64,000 nucleotides of DNA. Source: CAYXZL01 sp964469925. GTDB lineage: Bacteria > Patescibacteriota > Gracilibacteria > Absconditabacterales > Absconditicoccaceae. The position numbers and the translations under genes were made by a program. The DNA is taken from positions 1 through 64,000 of the forward strand of contig CAYXZL010000006.1 of assembly GCA_964469925.1 (NCBI GenBank), written 5' to 3'. The notes under the pieces were generated by a model. The model was given only the letters and a program-made list of their open reading frames with translations, searched no databases and was not told the DNA's origin. Of this stretch, positions 22,706 to 34,652 are shown in pieces; position 1 is the stretch's first letter; every line of letters starts with the position of its first letter.

Positions 22706-23639
22706 CTATCATTCATATTCCAAAACAGAATACATAATTCTTCGTTTAGGGATCTGATCAGCACCCCATACTGAGAAAACAAGACCAGACAAAGGACAGA
22801 CAATATCTTCCCACTCCTGTCTCATCGGGTCAAAAAAACGTCACACGACATCACCTTTACAAACCTTATCACCAAGTCATATAGTCAATGAAATGATACC
22901 AGGGCGAGGAGTTTTAAAACCATACCTCGTGTCCAAAACATAATGTTTTTTAACACGAAGATCAGGAACTCACGGTAACAAACCGTAAACAGTCATAATA
23001 TTACGAATGCCTCTCTGAACATCATCGTACCATTTTTGATAAAGCTTTTGTTCACCACCAACTTCCAAGGTCAACAACGGTTTTTTATACAGACGATTAA
23101 CAGCGACAGCTAACATATTTTTGTGTCAATCTCTGGGAAGCAGTATAAGACTATCAAAAAGTTCGGCCATACGACGAGTAGTCATATCACAATGGGAATC
23201 AGTACATGCATGGAAACGAGGATGGGGAATAAGAACTCATCTACCACCACTATCGTGGACATCGATACCATAGTCACAGTACTGATAAATAGAGTCCAAA
23301 AGACATTGAGCAGTATACTCAGAAAAAGATGACAGACCTTTCACACCAAAACATCTGTTCAAGTCTCTTCAATCCTCAAAAACATATCTTTGCATATGAG
23401 CAAAACCACTAATATTCAAAACTGGAATAATAGTCAGACGCCCAGTCATAGTATTTTCAATACACGAATCGATACACCACTGTAAAAACTGACTTACAAC
23501 GGCAATACCATTAACTTCATCCCCCATGCATACCACTAGACAACACAAAATGTGGACCAGGATGAGAACCTACAAACTCATAGTAAGGAATGCGACTACG
23601 ATGTTCATAATAATCAACATGTAAAAGTTTTTTCTTCAT
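22706..23639 (-). CDS. succinylglutamate desuccinylase/aspartoacylase family hydrolase, apparent 1-nt frameshift
   Basis: A zinc hydrolase of the AstE/AspA family. The first part, MKKKLLHVDYYEHRSRIPYY to SSGMHG, reads in one frame. DEVNGIAVVSQFLQ and everything after it reads in the next frame. The break sits in a run of five G at 23521-23525 (minus strand), inside the zinc motif HGxE. Four Gs would restore HGDEVNG. Downstream, FEDGRDLNRCFG (glycine is TGA), YGIDVHDS, TLEVGGEQ and a C-terminal KRRIMYSVLEYEG match the family. It may be a real frameshift, a slippage site or a sequencing indel. It lies 8 bp after the OLD-like nuclease gene. Confidence 0.75.
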
Positions 23640-23647
23640 ACCAAAAG

Positions 23648-25612
23648 CTATCTAAAAATCTGATCAAAGATATTGTTCAGTTCAGACCTATGAGAGTCGA
23701 AACTTGTATCTTTAAGTCGATGACCGAAATCATCATGGCAAAAAGCTACAGTCATATCCAACCCCTTCATATGCAAACCAAGATAGGTCTCCAGATCGCC
23801 CCTCTGTAAAATATAGACTCCATCATCATAAAGGCTCGCAATATGTTTATAAATTTTATCATGAAGATCTGAGTCATATTTTTTGATATACTCAACCAAC
23901 CTGCCATAAGATTTTTTATAATGCGTATGTCGAACATTACGATACTTACGATTCATATCCTGATGAAGTTTATGAAAATTCACCTGCAAACCAGTATCAA
24001 CAATATTGTCCCAATCTCACATATAGTAGGTACGTATACCAAACTTTTTCAAAAAGCTTCTTCGCCTTTTATATCATCACTTCCCATTAACATTGATAAC
24101 CTCATAGTCTTTAACTTTCCCAATCCATCACTCATGTTCGGACAAATAACGAAGATAATAATCAAAAAAATACTCATCCGTTTCACCCTCTACCATGATA
24201 ATTCTATTAACAAAAAATACTTTTGCAGTATATCAATATTTAAGCATCTGAATAAGATTTGATTCACTAGCATCAAAACGACCATAACTGCTATGAATAT
24301 GGGTTCACACTCACCTTCGCTCTAACCTATGAACATTATTAATAGTTAACTCATTGATCATAAGAGGGGAGTGTGTAGCCATAATGATTTGTATACCATA
24401 TTGACTAGAAATATCCTTTAATAAATCCATCATGCGCTTCTGCTTTTGAGGATGCAAATGAAGCTCCGGTTCATCCATGACCAAAATGCCATTTTCTAAG
24501 CCATAACCAAAAAGAGTAAAAATGAGATACAAAAAAGACTGCTCTCAGGAACTTAATTCGTTAATACGATAACGATTACCAAAAGAATCAGAAAAATATA
24601 AAATTATCTTACCATCCTCCACAGAAGGAATAAGGTCTAAGCCCACATAAGTACGGATATAGTAAAGAAACATTTCATAAAAATGGGTATGGTAATCTGA
24701 TCTCTCTCTAGCAGATTTTAAAGAAGCATCAATATCAGAACGTTCCATTACCTGTACCTGTTCTTGAAAAGTTTTGTTTTTGTAGTGTTCTAGAAGTTTT
24801 TTTTTACACAAATAATAACCAACTGGAGGCTGTCACTGTCTCTTCGTATCTTGAGCATAGATAATAGTATCCAAATCAGGTCCTGAAAAACGCTCAACGT
24901 TTTTATTAATAAACATATCAGTAAAATCTCTTGAAGGTCACAGTGTTGCAAAGGAACTATGTAAGGGCTTCAAAGGCTGTCACATAAGATAATGGTTGTG
25001 CAAAAGAAGACAAAGCTGAAACAATTCAAAGTAACGAATATAGGTAAACCAACAATCATCATAATCACCATTCGATTCATGAGTTACAGAAAAAGAGCTG
25101 GTCTCTTCTTCTATATCAAACCAAAGCTTCACGTATTTCACCTCACGAAGACGACCAAAATCAACAATAGGTGCAAAAGGAAATTCAACAAGAGAATAGG
25201 TATGAAGTATAGAAGAAAATAAGTCCTGATGGTCATAAACAAAGCGGATATTGTGATAATCTCAATCACACAAAGCTAACTCAAAGTAGATACGAGACTC
25301 TCTCTCCAAAGATGCGAAATGTTTATGAATATACTTATAATGCTGTTTCCTTTCAGTTATAACATCAGAAAAATACGCAACATTACTATCTCTAATGGGA
25401 TCTGTATTAAGAATAAAATCCTTAAAAAGACCAACTTTAACAGTCTGATTGATAATTTCTAAAAAATTACTTTTTCAAGAACCATTAGGACCAATAAAAA
25501 TATTAAGTGATCATATATCATAAACATCAAATCTCACTCCACCAACAGTTCTAAGATCACTAACATAAGGGAAACTAAGAACATTAGAGATCTTGATCGT
25601 CGAGAGATGCAT
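23648..25612 (-). CDS. OLD-family AAA ATPase with TOPRIM nuclease domain
   Basis: An ABC-like ATPase fused to a TOPRIM domain (654 residues). It starts MHLSTIKISNVLSF and carries Walker A FIGPNGSGKSN, a long coiled insert, the signature RINELSSGEQ-like segment, Walker B VMDEPELHLHPQKQ and the H-loop IIMATHSPLMI. The C-terminal part has TOPRIM acids in IIMVEGETDEYFFDYYL and GDWDN, as in OLD (overcoming lysogenisation defect) nucleases, many of which act in phage defence. An ATG two codons upstream (25618) is possible. The aspartoacylase-like gene follows by 8 bp, an uncommon partner. No UvrD-like helicase (the Gabija partner) is adjacent. Confidence 0.82.
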
Positions 25613-25790
25613 GATCATTACCGAGACTAAAAAATATATATCAAGTATACGTTTAGAAGACCTATAGAACAAAGTAATAAAAATAAGGGAAAACAAACCC
25701 TTAACATATAAAAAAAATGTGAGCTAGATAGGCTTTATTTATGCATCCAGAAAAATAAAATCCCCAAATTCACTTGATTATAAGCAATTC

Positions 25791-26924
25791 ATGGATTACA
25801 AAAAGCTTTCTCTGGAAAAACATAAATATCATAACGGAAAGTTAACAATAAAATCAAAAGTTCCATTAACAAGTAGGGCAGAATTGGCAACATATTACAC
25901 ACCCTGAGTAGCTGCACCGTGTCTCGCAATCGCAAAAGACCAAACAAAAGCATATACATACACCTGGAAGTCAAACAGCGTAGCAATCATTAGCGACTGA
26001 TCAGCAGTATTATGATTAGGAAACATAGGAGGACTGGCAGGACTACCAGTCATGGAATGAAAGGCAATACTATTTAAAAAATTTGGAAATGTAGATGCAG
26101 TCCCCATTGTCACTACAACTCAAGATCCAAAAGAATTAATTAATCTAATAGAAAATATAGCACCAAGTTTTTGATGAATAAATCTAGAAGATATAAAAGC
26201 ACCTGGATGCTTCTATATAGAGGAAGAGCTTAAAAAAAGACTAAAAATACCTGTTTTTCACGACGACCAACATGGAACAGCCATCGTAGTCCTAGCATGA
26301 CTAATAAACGCACTCAAACTAACACAAAAAAAAATCGAACAAATAAAAATAGTAATATCTTGAGCATGAGCCGCAGGTATAGCAATCGCAAAACTTCTCA
26401 TAAGTTACGGAGCACAACATATCATCATGACAGACTCAAAAGGCATTCTCCACCACAAAAGAAAGGATATGAATGAATACAAAAAATCCATCGCGAAACA
26501 CAACAAAGATAATATTGAATGAGATTTACATACAGCAATCATAAAGGCAGATGTCTTTATCTGAGTCAGTCAACCATGAGTACTCAAAGCAGCAGACATA
26601 AAGAACATGGCTAACCATGCTATAGTTTTCGCCATGTCCAACCCAAACCCAGAAATAACTCCTGAGGAAGCAAAAAAATGAGGTGCCTATATTATAGCAA
26701 CAGGAAGAAGCGACTTTCCAAATCAGATCAACAATGTATTGGCTTTCCCATGACTTTTTAGGGGAGCATTAGACAAGAGAATAGAACAATTCACTGAAAA
26801 ACATTTCATTGCTGCAGCAAAAGCAATAGCATGACAAGTCAAAAGCCCAAGCCCATCAAAAATAATACCATCTATATTTACTCCCAAGTTATCGTCAAAA
26901 GTAGCAGAAATTGTAAAAAAATAA
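25791..26924 (+). CDS. NAD(P)-dependent malic enzyme
   Basis: Oxidative decarboxylation of malate to pyruvate. The 377-residue protein has ATYYTPGVAAPC (catalytic tyrosine), PVMEGKAILFKKFGNVDAVP (catalytic lysine), FGGINLEDIKAPGCFYIEE (metal site), VFHDDQHGTAIVVL, Rossmann ISGAGAAGIAIAKLL and AMSNPNPEITPEEA. This is the short bacterial form without a phosphotransacetylase domain. At least fifteen glycines are TGA. It starts 178 bp from the divergent nuclease gene and is followed by the sugar-phosphate isomerase gene after 31 bp. In a reduced organism with limited metabolism it is a likely source of pyruvate and reducing power. Confidence 0.93.
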
Positions 26925-26955
26925 AACAACACATTTTTAATGTCATTATAAACTC

Positions 26956-27954
26956 ATGAAAAAACACATTGAACAGTTCCCACTCTACCTACAAAAAGGA
27001 TATGAAATAGCAAAAAACCAAGATTTATCAAAGTTTAAAAACACGTTTTCCAATATAATTTGCATATGAATGTGATGATCCAGTATGGCATCCGAATTAA
27101 TAAAATCCCTAGTAGAAAGAAGCCAAAACTCATACCCCGTAGAGCTCGTACAAGACTATCAAGTACCAAATCGAGTATCATCAAAAACACTAATGATCGT
27201 CTGCTCTTACTCTGGAAACACAGAAGAAACTGTAACAGCAATGAAGGATTGACTGCAAAAAGGAGCACAAATGATTGCAATTACATCATGATGAGCTCTC
27301 TACGATTATGCTCATGAAAAAAACAAAACACTAATACAGATGCCCAAAGGGATTGAACCCAGGGCTGCCTTACCATATTCCTTTGCGATACAACTATGCA
27401 TAGCTGAAAAATTGGGAATTATAAATGTATCAGTACAAGAAACCATTAATCACCTATTCTCATACACACAAAACCATGACAGCATAAGACAACAAGCAAA
27501 ACTACTGGCAAAAGAATTGTACAACACAATACCCATAGTGTACGCAACACCAAATTTTAAAGGAGTCGCAATTCGTTTTCGTCAACAATTAAATGAAAAC
27601 AGCAGGATGTTGTGCCGACATCATATCATACCAGAAATGAACCATAACGAACTATTATGACGGCAAGAATGAAACGATCAAGTAAAGGTGGTTTTTTTAT
27701 CCGACCCACAAGAAAGACAGATCAACAAGGTAAGGTATGAATTAACAAAAAAAATATTGTCAGAAAGAAATGTGAAATACTTCGATATCACGATGAAGTG
27801 AGACACAATAGCTAAAAAAATGCTAACAACAATATACTATGTAGATCGAATCTCATACTATACGGCACTAGAAAGGAAGGTAAACCCTGATTGAATGGAA
27901 ATAATCGAGCAACTTAAAAATGAATTGAAAAAACACTCAGAACCAAGATTATAA
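26956..27954 (+). CDS. bifunctional phosphoglucose/phosphomannose isomerase
   Basis: A 332-residue SIS-domain isomerase. The first SIS domain shows CIGMGGSSMASELIKSL and VCSYSGNTEETVTAM, then TSGGALYDYA. The bifunctional PGI/PMI signatures GIEPRAALPYSFAIQL and QLNENSRMLC ... PEMNHNELLG are present. It converts glucose-6-phosphate and mannose-6-phosphate to fructose-6-phosphate. The start ATG at 26956 is 31 bp after the malic enzyme stop. The length matches this family rather than the larger classical PGI. Confidence 0.88.
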
Positions 27955-27996
27955 CGGGGAAAGCATCCAAACACTTTATTTGAAACACAAATAACC

Positions 27997-28278
27997 ATGA
28001 GGTATCTTCTAATAGCTGCAATTTGCTTTCTATTGTGAGCAATACTATGAGCTCAACGATGACTAAAAAAATTAAGAACCGAAGCAGTAAGCCTAGCAGT
28101 ACAAATTTACGAACAAGGAGTACAAGACACAATAAACAGTGATAGTATCAAAAACTCTCAGTTTTCAATACAGGCTCAAGACTTCTTTAAACAGCAAACC
28201 GAGTCGTTTAAAAAGCAAGCCAGTAACTATGCAAAAGAACTCATTAAACAAGAAATCAATAAAGTATTTAATCAATAA
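27997..28278 (+). CDS. small membrane-anchored protein, 93 aa
   Basis: Unrecognised. The N-terminus MRYLLIAAICFLLGAILGAQ is a single hydrophobic segment with two TGA glycines in the helix, followed by RGLKKLRTEA and a charged, glutamine-rich helical stretch to the end (DFFKQQTESFKKQASNYAKE). This looks like a type II membrane protein with an amphipathic or coiled-coil domain. It follows the isomerase by 42 bp and its stop is 20 bp from that of the convergent KefB-like gene. Confidence 0.55.
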
Positions 28279-28298
28279 AAACACATAAAGCACGCCCC

Positions 28299-30020
28299 CT
28301 AAAGACGATACAAGTGATTAACATGAAGTCTTTTCTCATCAGCATAACCACTACTCTCATAACCGTGCTTCTCTATAATCATCGCAGTATGAAAACCGCC
28401 AATAACATGTGGAACAACAACATAATCAGCTCATGCGTCATAAAGCTCAATAGCATCAATTGAACTTCAGGCCTCACAAATCACGACAATTTCAAAGGAA
28501 AGAGATCAAACAAACCTTAAAAGAGACATATTCGAGTAAAAATCTTGAGACGTTGAAACAATCATTTTCACGTGAGAAAAATCTATTCACTCAAAACTAT
28601 CAATATTCGCGATATCTCAATACAAACAAGGCAATCAAAGAAATTTTAGAGATTTAATAATACGAGGATCGTAATCAATAACGAGAAAAGAAAAATTATT
28701 CTTCAACAATATATCACTTATAATTTTTCATCATCTCCTATATCAAACCAACAATACATCGTACGACTCTGAGGAAGGGGGAGAGTGTTGCTTCAGTCCA
28801 TTTCTAGAAACAAGACGAGCAAAAGACTCAAACCACTGACAAAACCTATCAGCAAAAGCAAAATAATAACTTGAACCCGCCATCGTAATCAGACCGATCA
28901 TAGTGACCATAACCAAGATTTGAGAATCCTGAATATGACCAGCAGCATATCACACACCAACAAGAATAAACGAAAACTCACTAATTTGTGCTACAGTGAA
29001 ACCAACCATTAAAGAAGTTTTGGGGGCATAACCCATACGTCATAACAATAAGACAACAATAAATGGATTACCAAAAAGAACAAATAAGGACAAAACAACA
29101 ATGGGGAAAATATAGTCACTAATATTACCAAATTGCAAAGTAGATCATAAATAGACAAAAAACAGTACAATAAAAAAGTCTCTCAAAGGTTTCATTTTGT
29201 TCACAATCTCAAACTTATAAGGAAGTCAGGCCAGACTTACTCAAGCCAACAGAGCACCAACTTCCATGGAGAAACCCAAAGCTTGAAAGAAAGAAGCCAA
29301 AATCATGCACCAAGCCAATGAAAAAAGAAGCAAATATTCTTGCGAACGTGCAAAATAAGAAACAAGTTCAGAAATAACGTATTTCATAGATAACCACAAA
29401 AAAACACCTACAACAAAAACCTTAACCAATAGCGAAACAACAAAAGAACTCATTGCAACATCAGGACCAGCAGACTGTAAAGCAGAGACCAAAACTAAAA
29501 AAAACATAGCAACAATATCCTGAACAATCAACATACCAATAGAAATCTTACCAAACAACTCATTAGCAACACCCTTATCAGTAAGGATTTTAACAATAAT
29601 GATGGTACTACTAAAAGCCAAAGCGACAGAAACATAAAAACTCGTAATCACATCGAATCACAAAAAAAGAACAAGAAAAAATCAAATAAGAGTAGTAAAT
29701 ATTATTTGACCAAAACCGACAACAAGTGAAGCCTTACCGCAATCTTTAATAACCTTAGGGTTCAATCCCAATCCAACAATAAAAAGCAAAAGTGCGATAC
29801 CAATATGAGAAAATGTCTCCAAGACCTCTTTCTCACGAATAAAACCAAGAAAATAAGGACCAGCAATAATACCAATGATAATGTAACTCACAATTATCGG
29901 CTGTTTAAAAATCCTAGTAAAAACAACCGCTATAAGAACAAAAAAAAGCAAAACACTCAATTCAACAAAAGGGCTAGAAAGGACTGCGTTATAAAACATA
30001 TCCTGAAAATTAAAAATCAT
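28299..30020 (-). CDS. KefB/CPA2-type cation:proton antiporter with RCK (TrkA-N) domain
   Basis: A 573-residue membrane protein. Around residues 1-400 are about 12 hydrophobic segments of the Na+/H+ exchanger fold, with IIIGIIAGPYFLG, IGIALLLFIVGLGLNP, the discontinuous-helix region SSTIIIVKILTDKG and LIVQDIVAMF, and GFSMEVGALLAGVSLA. After about residue 425 a TrkA-N domain starts YDVLLVGYRRGGKIISDIL, with three TGA glycines, and continues FLVIDYDPRIIKSL and LYGDIANIDSF. It probably exchanges K+ or Na+ for protons under nucleotide control. It is convergent with 27997-28278 and divergent from the PLD gene across 271 bp. Confidence 0.88.
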
Positions 30021-30291
30021 TCAGCCAAAGAAGGAAAGTAAACCTAAAACGCAACACAATTGTAAATAGGAGTTAAAAAAAAGCAATATACTACATACAA
30101 TGTAGAAGTTACACATAGAAAACAGAAAAAACACATATAATAAGGTTAGGTTTATAACTCACGTACACTCAAAAATTTGACTAACAAAACCTTGAAAAAT
30201 ACTTACTATCCAGGCGACAAAACACACAAACTATACAGAAAATAAAGTATAATTACATGTCGCAAGCAAATATTTATGAAACAAATTTATA

Positions 30292-31317
30292 ATGAGTATA
30301 AAAAAACGAATCATAATATGAGCAATAGGAATCACTACCTGGATGACATACGGTCTTTACTATTGACAAATAAAGCTCGAACGAGGTGAAAATAAAATCA
30401 ATGTACAGGATTGAAAAGAAATAAGTATAAATCTACAAAACATAAGCGGAACAATGTATATCACGCCGAATATAGGGGAAAACCGATTAAAAATAGTTGC
30501 TGAAACACAAAAAAAAATTTACGGAGAAGTATACAATATTACAGAAAAACGTGCAAAAAATTTATTAGAAGAAAAAGCACAACAACAGGCTGACATCAAA
30601 ATAATTATGGAAGATAAGCAATACAAACAATACAAATCATATTTCCGAGACTTAAAAAACCAATTGGCACCATACCAAAATGTCACAATTGAAAACGATA
30701 AAAAGATGAAAACAAACTACGTCCATGCAAAATTCTTTGTAACAGACACCAATAGTATAATCCAAACAGCCAATCTCACACATGCGTGACTATTTAACAA
30801 CAAAGAACATATGTTCATAACCAAAGACGAAGGAATAAGAAAAAGTTTACAAACAATTATAGAAAAAGATCTAAACGGGGAAATGATAAAACAAGAAGAT
30901 ATACACCAAAATATTCTAATCTGTAATATAAACTGCAGACCAATAATTGAAAACCTGCTCAAAAGTGCTAAAAAAAACATCATCATTGAAACGCAGTACA
31001 TTACAGACCCAAGTATCATAAAAATAATACAAAGCCAATCAAAAAACCAAAATACAGACATTCACATTATCGTTGCCAACACGGCAGAAAATGATGACTT
31101 AACGTATCAAATACCAAAAAAAATACGAAAAAAATACAATGCAAAACCATACCTGCACACAAAGACAATGTTAATTGATGATAAAATTCTTCTGATTGGA
31201 AGTATGAATCTCTCAACAAATTCACTCGACAATAATAGAGAAGTTGGTATTATGCTGACAGACAAACACATAATTGAACAATTCAAAAAAGACTTTTTTT
31301 ACGATCGATCGTTATAG
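30292..31317 (+). CDS. phospholipase D-like protein with N-terminal membrane anchor
   Basis: A 341-residue PLD-superfamily protein. The N-terminus has IIMGAIGITTWMTYGLYYG, one membrane helix or uncleaved signal. Two HxK motifs are visible: VHAKFFVTDTNSIIQTANLT in the first half and LHTKTMLIDDKILLIGSMNL with SLDNNREVG in the second. Both lack the strict D of HxKxxxxD at the expected place in motif 1 (HAKFFVTD keeps it one turn later), so activity could be lipid, nucleic acid or neither. A TATAAT at 30248-30253 in the 271 bp upstream gap is a possible -10 without a good -35. dut follows 11 bp later. Confidence 0.82.
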
Positions 31318-31328
31318 AAGTTAAAAAC

Positions 31329-31817
31329 ATGAACACAATAATCCTGTGCAGCTATGATGAAAAGCTTCTACCACAAAAACAAAGTATCGGTGCAGTATGT
31401 CGAGACATCAGGGTTGCAAAAAAGATAGTGCTAAAGTCAAGAACCTGTTGTCAAGTAAAAACATGACTCAAAATTTATAGCCCACCAGGATGGTGTACCA
31501 AAATATATGCTAGAAGCGGATTGCCCATCAAGAAGTGATTGATGCTAGCCAATGGCACAGCCATCATTGATTCAGACTATAGGTGAGAATGTATTGTATT
31601 ATTATACAATTTTATACAATCCGACATGTTATTAGAAAAATATACAAGAGTAGCACAAATCGAATTTTGTCCCTATTATATCGAATCAAAACGTTATGGA
31701 TACCAAGACACTCCTGAACTCATACAAATATGTGATCAAGAAATATATAAAAGCTTTGATAAACAATATCCTAGTGAAAGGGGGAAAGGGAAGTTCCATA
31801 GTACAGGCAGTAACTAA
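31329..31817 (+). CDS. dut: dUTP diphosphatase (dUTPase)
   Basis: Hydrolyses dUTP to dUMP, keeping uracil out of DNA. The 162-residue protein contains YARSGLPIKKGLMLANGTAI (motifs 2 and 3 region), IDSDYRGECIVLLYN (motif 3 with the catalytic aspartate) and a C-terminal SERGKGKFHSTGSN, which corresponds to the nucleotide-closing arm RGxGGFGSTG. Motif 1 is less clear. Length suits a trimeric dUTPase. Glycines in TGLKI, KKGLM and YRGE are TGA codons. It starts 11 bp after the PLD gene. Confidence 0.88.
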
Positions 31818-31861
31818 TCAAGAAAACAGTATGATGGTGAAAAATTTTTAGTTAATGCATT

Positions 31862-32428
31862 ATGAGTTACATGATAACAGATATTAAAAAAATAAAAAGA
31901 GTAGGAGTCGGAACACTGAAACAAAATAAACAAGACAGTATAAAAGAAGCATTAAAAAGAATAGGTGTAGGTAATATAGAAATAAGGGGATATCAAGTCA
32001 ACTCTTGAGTAAGTAGTATGCCAAGCAGTAGAGAAGAAACAATGCAATGAGCAATGAACAGAGCGAGAGCATGTTTCGAAAAAGACGACAGTATTGAGTT
32101 AGCATGCTGATTAGAATGATGAATATATTTTGCACCAGACAACACAAAAGTGTACATGACATGAGCAGTGTCAATCATTGATAAAACATGATACGAAAAT
32201 ACCATAATGTGATGAGATATATTATTGCCGCACTCCTTTACAAAGGAACTAAAAAAATGAACAGAATTAGCTCACATTATGGATAAGCTACGTGACGAAC
32301 AAAACACAAATCACAGAGAATGAGCAGTATGATTTTTTACTCAAAACGCAATAAGCAGGACACAAGCCTTTGAAAACATAGTCATTTGTTGCCTAGTACC
32401 TCGGTTGCATTCTAATCTCTACCAATAA
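31862..32428 (+). CDS. inosine/xanthosine triphosphatase-like (DUF84, YjjX family)
   Basis: A predicted house-cleaning NTPase for non-canonical purine nucleotides (188 residues). The YjjX/DUF84 pattern is visible: VNSGVSSMPSSREETMQGAM followed by NRARACF, IELACGLEGGIYFAPD, a TGAVSIIDKTGYE strand, LPHSFTKELKKGTELAH and REGAVGFFTQNAISR. Most glycines of these motifs are TGA. It pairs functionally with the adjacent dut (44 bp upstream), both cleaning the nucleotide pool, and map begins 10 bp downstream. Confidence 0.82.
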
Positions 32429-32438
32429 AATCATCATA

Positions 32439-33218
32439 ATGAAAAAGGGGAGTATAAAAACAAAAGAAGAAATCAAAAACATCAAGGAAGCTGGAAACTA
32501 CCTTAATGAAATACTGCATATGAATAGAAAAAGTGCCAAAGAGTGAGTCAGCCTCAAACAATTAGAAGCAAACACAGACAATTACCTCAAGAAAAACAAA
32601 ATTACATGATCGTTCAAATGATACCAAGGTTTCCCAACAAACCTATGTCTCTCAGTCAATGATTGTGTCGTGCATGGAATACCCGATGATTATATACTAA
32701 AAAATGGAGACTTACTAAAAATTGATTGCGGAGTAACGTACAAAAACAACATTGCAGATGCAGCCATTAGCGTTATCATAGGATGAAATCACACAAACCC
32801 ATTAGCAGAAAAATTACTAAGAGTAACAAAGTCTTGATTGGACAATTGCTTACATCATCTGAGAGCATGAGACACAATATATCCATTCAGTTCAGCAATA
32901 TTCAACTTTGTAACCAAAAGCGGCTGCAGTGTTATCAAGGCCTTGACTGGACATGGTGTAGGTAATACAGTGCACGAACCACCCTACATCTACAATCGAC
33001 CCCACCCAGACACAAAAAAGATAACACTACATGAAGGAATGGTACTGGCAATAGAACCGATCACATCCATTACTTCGGAAGACTTCACAGAAAAGAAAGG
33101 TAATACGTGGAACCTCTATACTAAAAACTGAGATCTCTGAGCACAATGGGAATACACAATTCTTATAACCCCCAATGGCAACGAAATATTAGCTTGACTA
33201 CAAGACACAATGTTTTAA
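32439..33218 (+). CDS. map: type I methionine aminopeptidase
   Basis: Removes the initiator methionine from nascent proteins. The 259-residue chain holds the five metal ligands: D in LKIDCGVTYKNNIADAAIS (two aspartates), H in TGHGVGNTVHEPP, E in MVLAIEPITS and E in QWEYTILIT. The substrate histidine is in VNDCVVHGIPDD. The N-terminus MKKGSIKTKEEIKNIKEAG is typical. Length and order are normal. It lies in a tight run of housekeeping genes with 10-12 bp gaps. Confidence 0.95.
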
Positions 33219-33230
33219 TCAAAAAATAGT

Positions 33231-33851
33231 ATGAAATTATTCTTGGCTTCATCATTATATCAGATGGGTAGACTAACCACGACCTATGTAGGCAGTTTAG
33301 AAAACAAAACTATAGCATACATAACAAATCCAGCCGATCAAGATATCCAAAAACACGGGACAAATCTCTGGTGGATAAAAAATGATAAAGATTTGTTGGA
33401 ATCACTTGGTGCCAAACTATATGGCATTGATTTAAAAAAAATGAAAGAAAAAGAACTTCAAAAAGAAATACAAAAATGTAGTCTGATATATGTATCGTGA
33501 GGCAACACATATTACTTCAATGAATTAGCTATTGAGAGTTGATTTAATAGAGTCATCCCAAAGGCCGTAAAAGAATGGTGAATAAAATATCTAAGCACAA
33601 GTGCATGAAGCTGTATGGTCGGTTCTACAATACAACACATAGAAAAATGACGAAATAGATACATACACTTTGAGTGATTTAACCTTATAAATGCAATGAT
33701 AGTGCCACATCGATGATCCGATGATTTCCAAGAAGAGTATGAACACTTAATCCCTCTCCGATATAAAAATAAAAGGAATGTCATCACTCTAACAGATACC
33801 CAAGCTATAGTCGCTGATGATGATCACCGAAAAATAGTAGAAAAATATTAA
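33231..33851 (+). CDS. peptidase S51-like (dipeptidase E family)
   Basis: A 206-residue protein related to the S51 peptidases and class I glutamine amidotransferase-like folds. MKLFLASSLYQMG and IYVSGGNTYYFNELA (GGNT) are typical, and the nucleophile serine is in LSTSAGSCMVG, where aspartyl dipeptidase has GxSAGS. HFEGFNLINAMIVPHRG contains the expected C-terminal histidine region. The family cleaves Asp-X dipeptides or cyanophycin-type peptides. Substrate is not inferable here. It starts 12 bp after map. Confidence 0.78.
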
Positions 33852-33869
33852 TTGATACGCATATCACAC

Positions 33870-34649
33870 ATGAAAAAATATTCTTGTATTATACCACACT
33901 ATAATGAATGACCAAGGATTCTTGAGGTCATTAAAATTATTGAAAAAGTCACAAAAATCAGTCAAATAATATGCGTAGATGACTGATCCGAGGAAAAACA
34001 CACCATGTGAAAAAATATAAAAGAGTATAGCAAAAAAATCAGTGCATACAGGGTTCCCCACTGAGGAAAAACAAAAGCAATAAAATTCTGATTAAAAAAG
34101 GCAGACCATAACGATATAATACTACTAGATGCTGATTTGCAGAATTTATCTCAAGAAGAATTAGAGAACGCAATACAGTACTACGAAGATAAAAAGTTTG
34201 AAATGTTAATTATGGTAAGCAGTCAACCAAGAAATTATATCAAGTACACAAATCGACACATTACATTATCTTGACAGAGGATACTGAAAAAATCAATACT
34301 CGAAACAATAGTCGAGGAACGAAAGCCAGAAAACTATCAGTTAGAAACAGCCATCAATAGCTACGCAATAGAAAAAGACTTGCTTATAGGATTCTGTCCT
34401 ATGAGTTTTAAAAACACACAAAAAACAGAAAAAAAGGAACATTCAAAAGTATGTGCAATACTAAAAAACATACAAATGCATGTGGAAATAATAAATTACA
34501 CAGGAATAGCACACTACAGTTATGTCTCGCTCCTCATTATTTTTTTATACAACGCACAAAGAATCTTACCGTTCAACATGTACAAAATCAATGCTATCAT
34601 CCTATTCAATGTACAATACGTCCGATATATCTTTCAGCACATAGTATAG
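33870..34649 (+). CDS. glycosyltransferase family 2
   Basis: A 259-residue GT-A fold transferase. The N-terminus MKKYSCIIPHYNEGPRILEV is the canonical strand-loop for nucleotide-sugar binding. IICVDDGSEE and ILLDADLQNLSQEELE supply the acidic DxD-type residues. The C-terminal half is hydrophobic near YSYVSLLIIFLYNAQRILPF, suggesting membrane association. It probably builds surface glycan or glycolipid. The acceptor is unknown. glyA begins 3 bp after its stop. Confidence 0.85.
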
Positions 34650-34652
34650 CCA

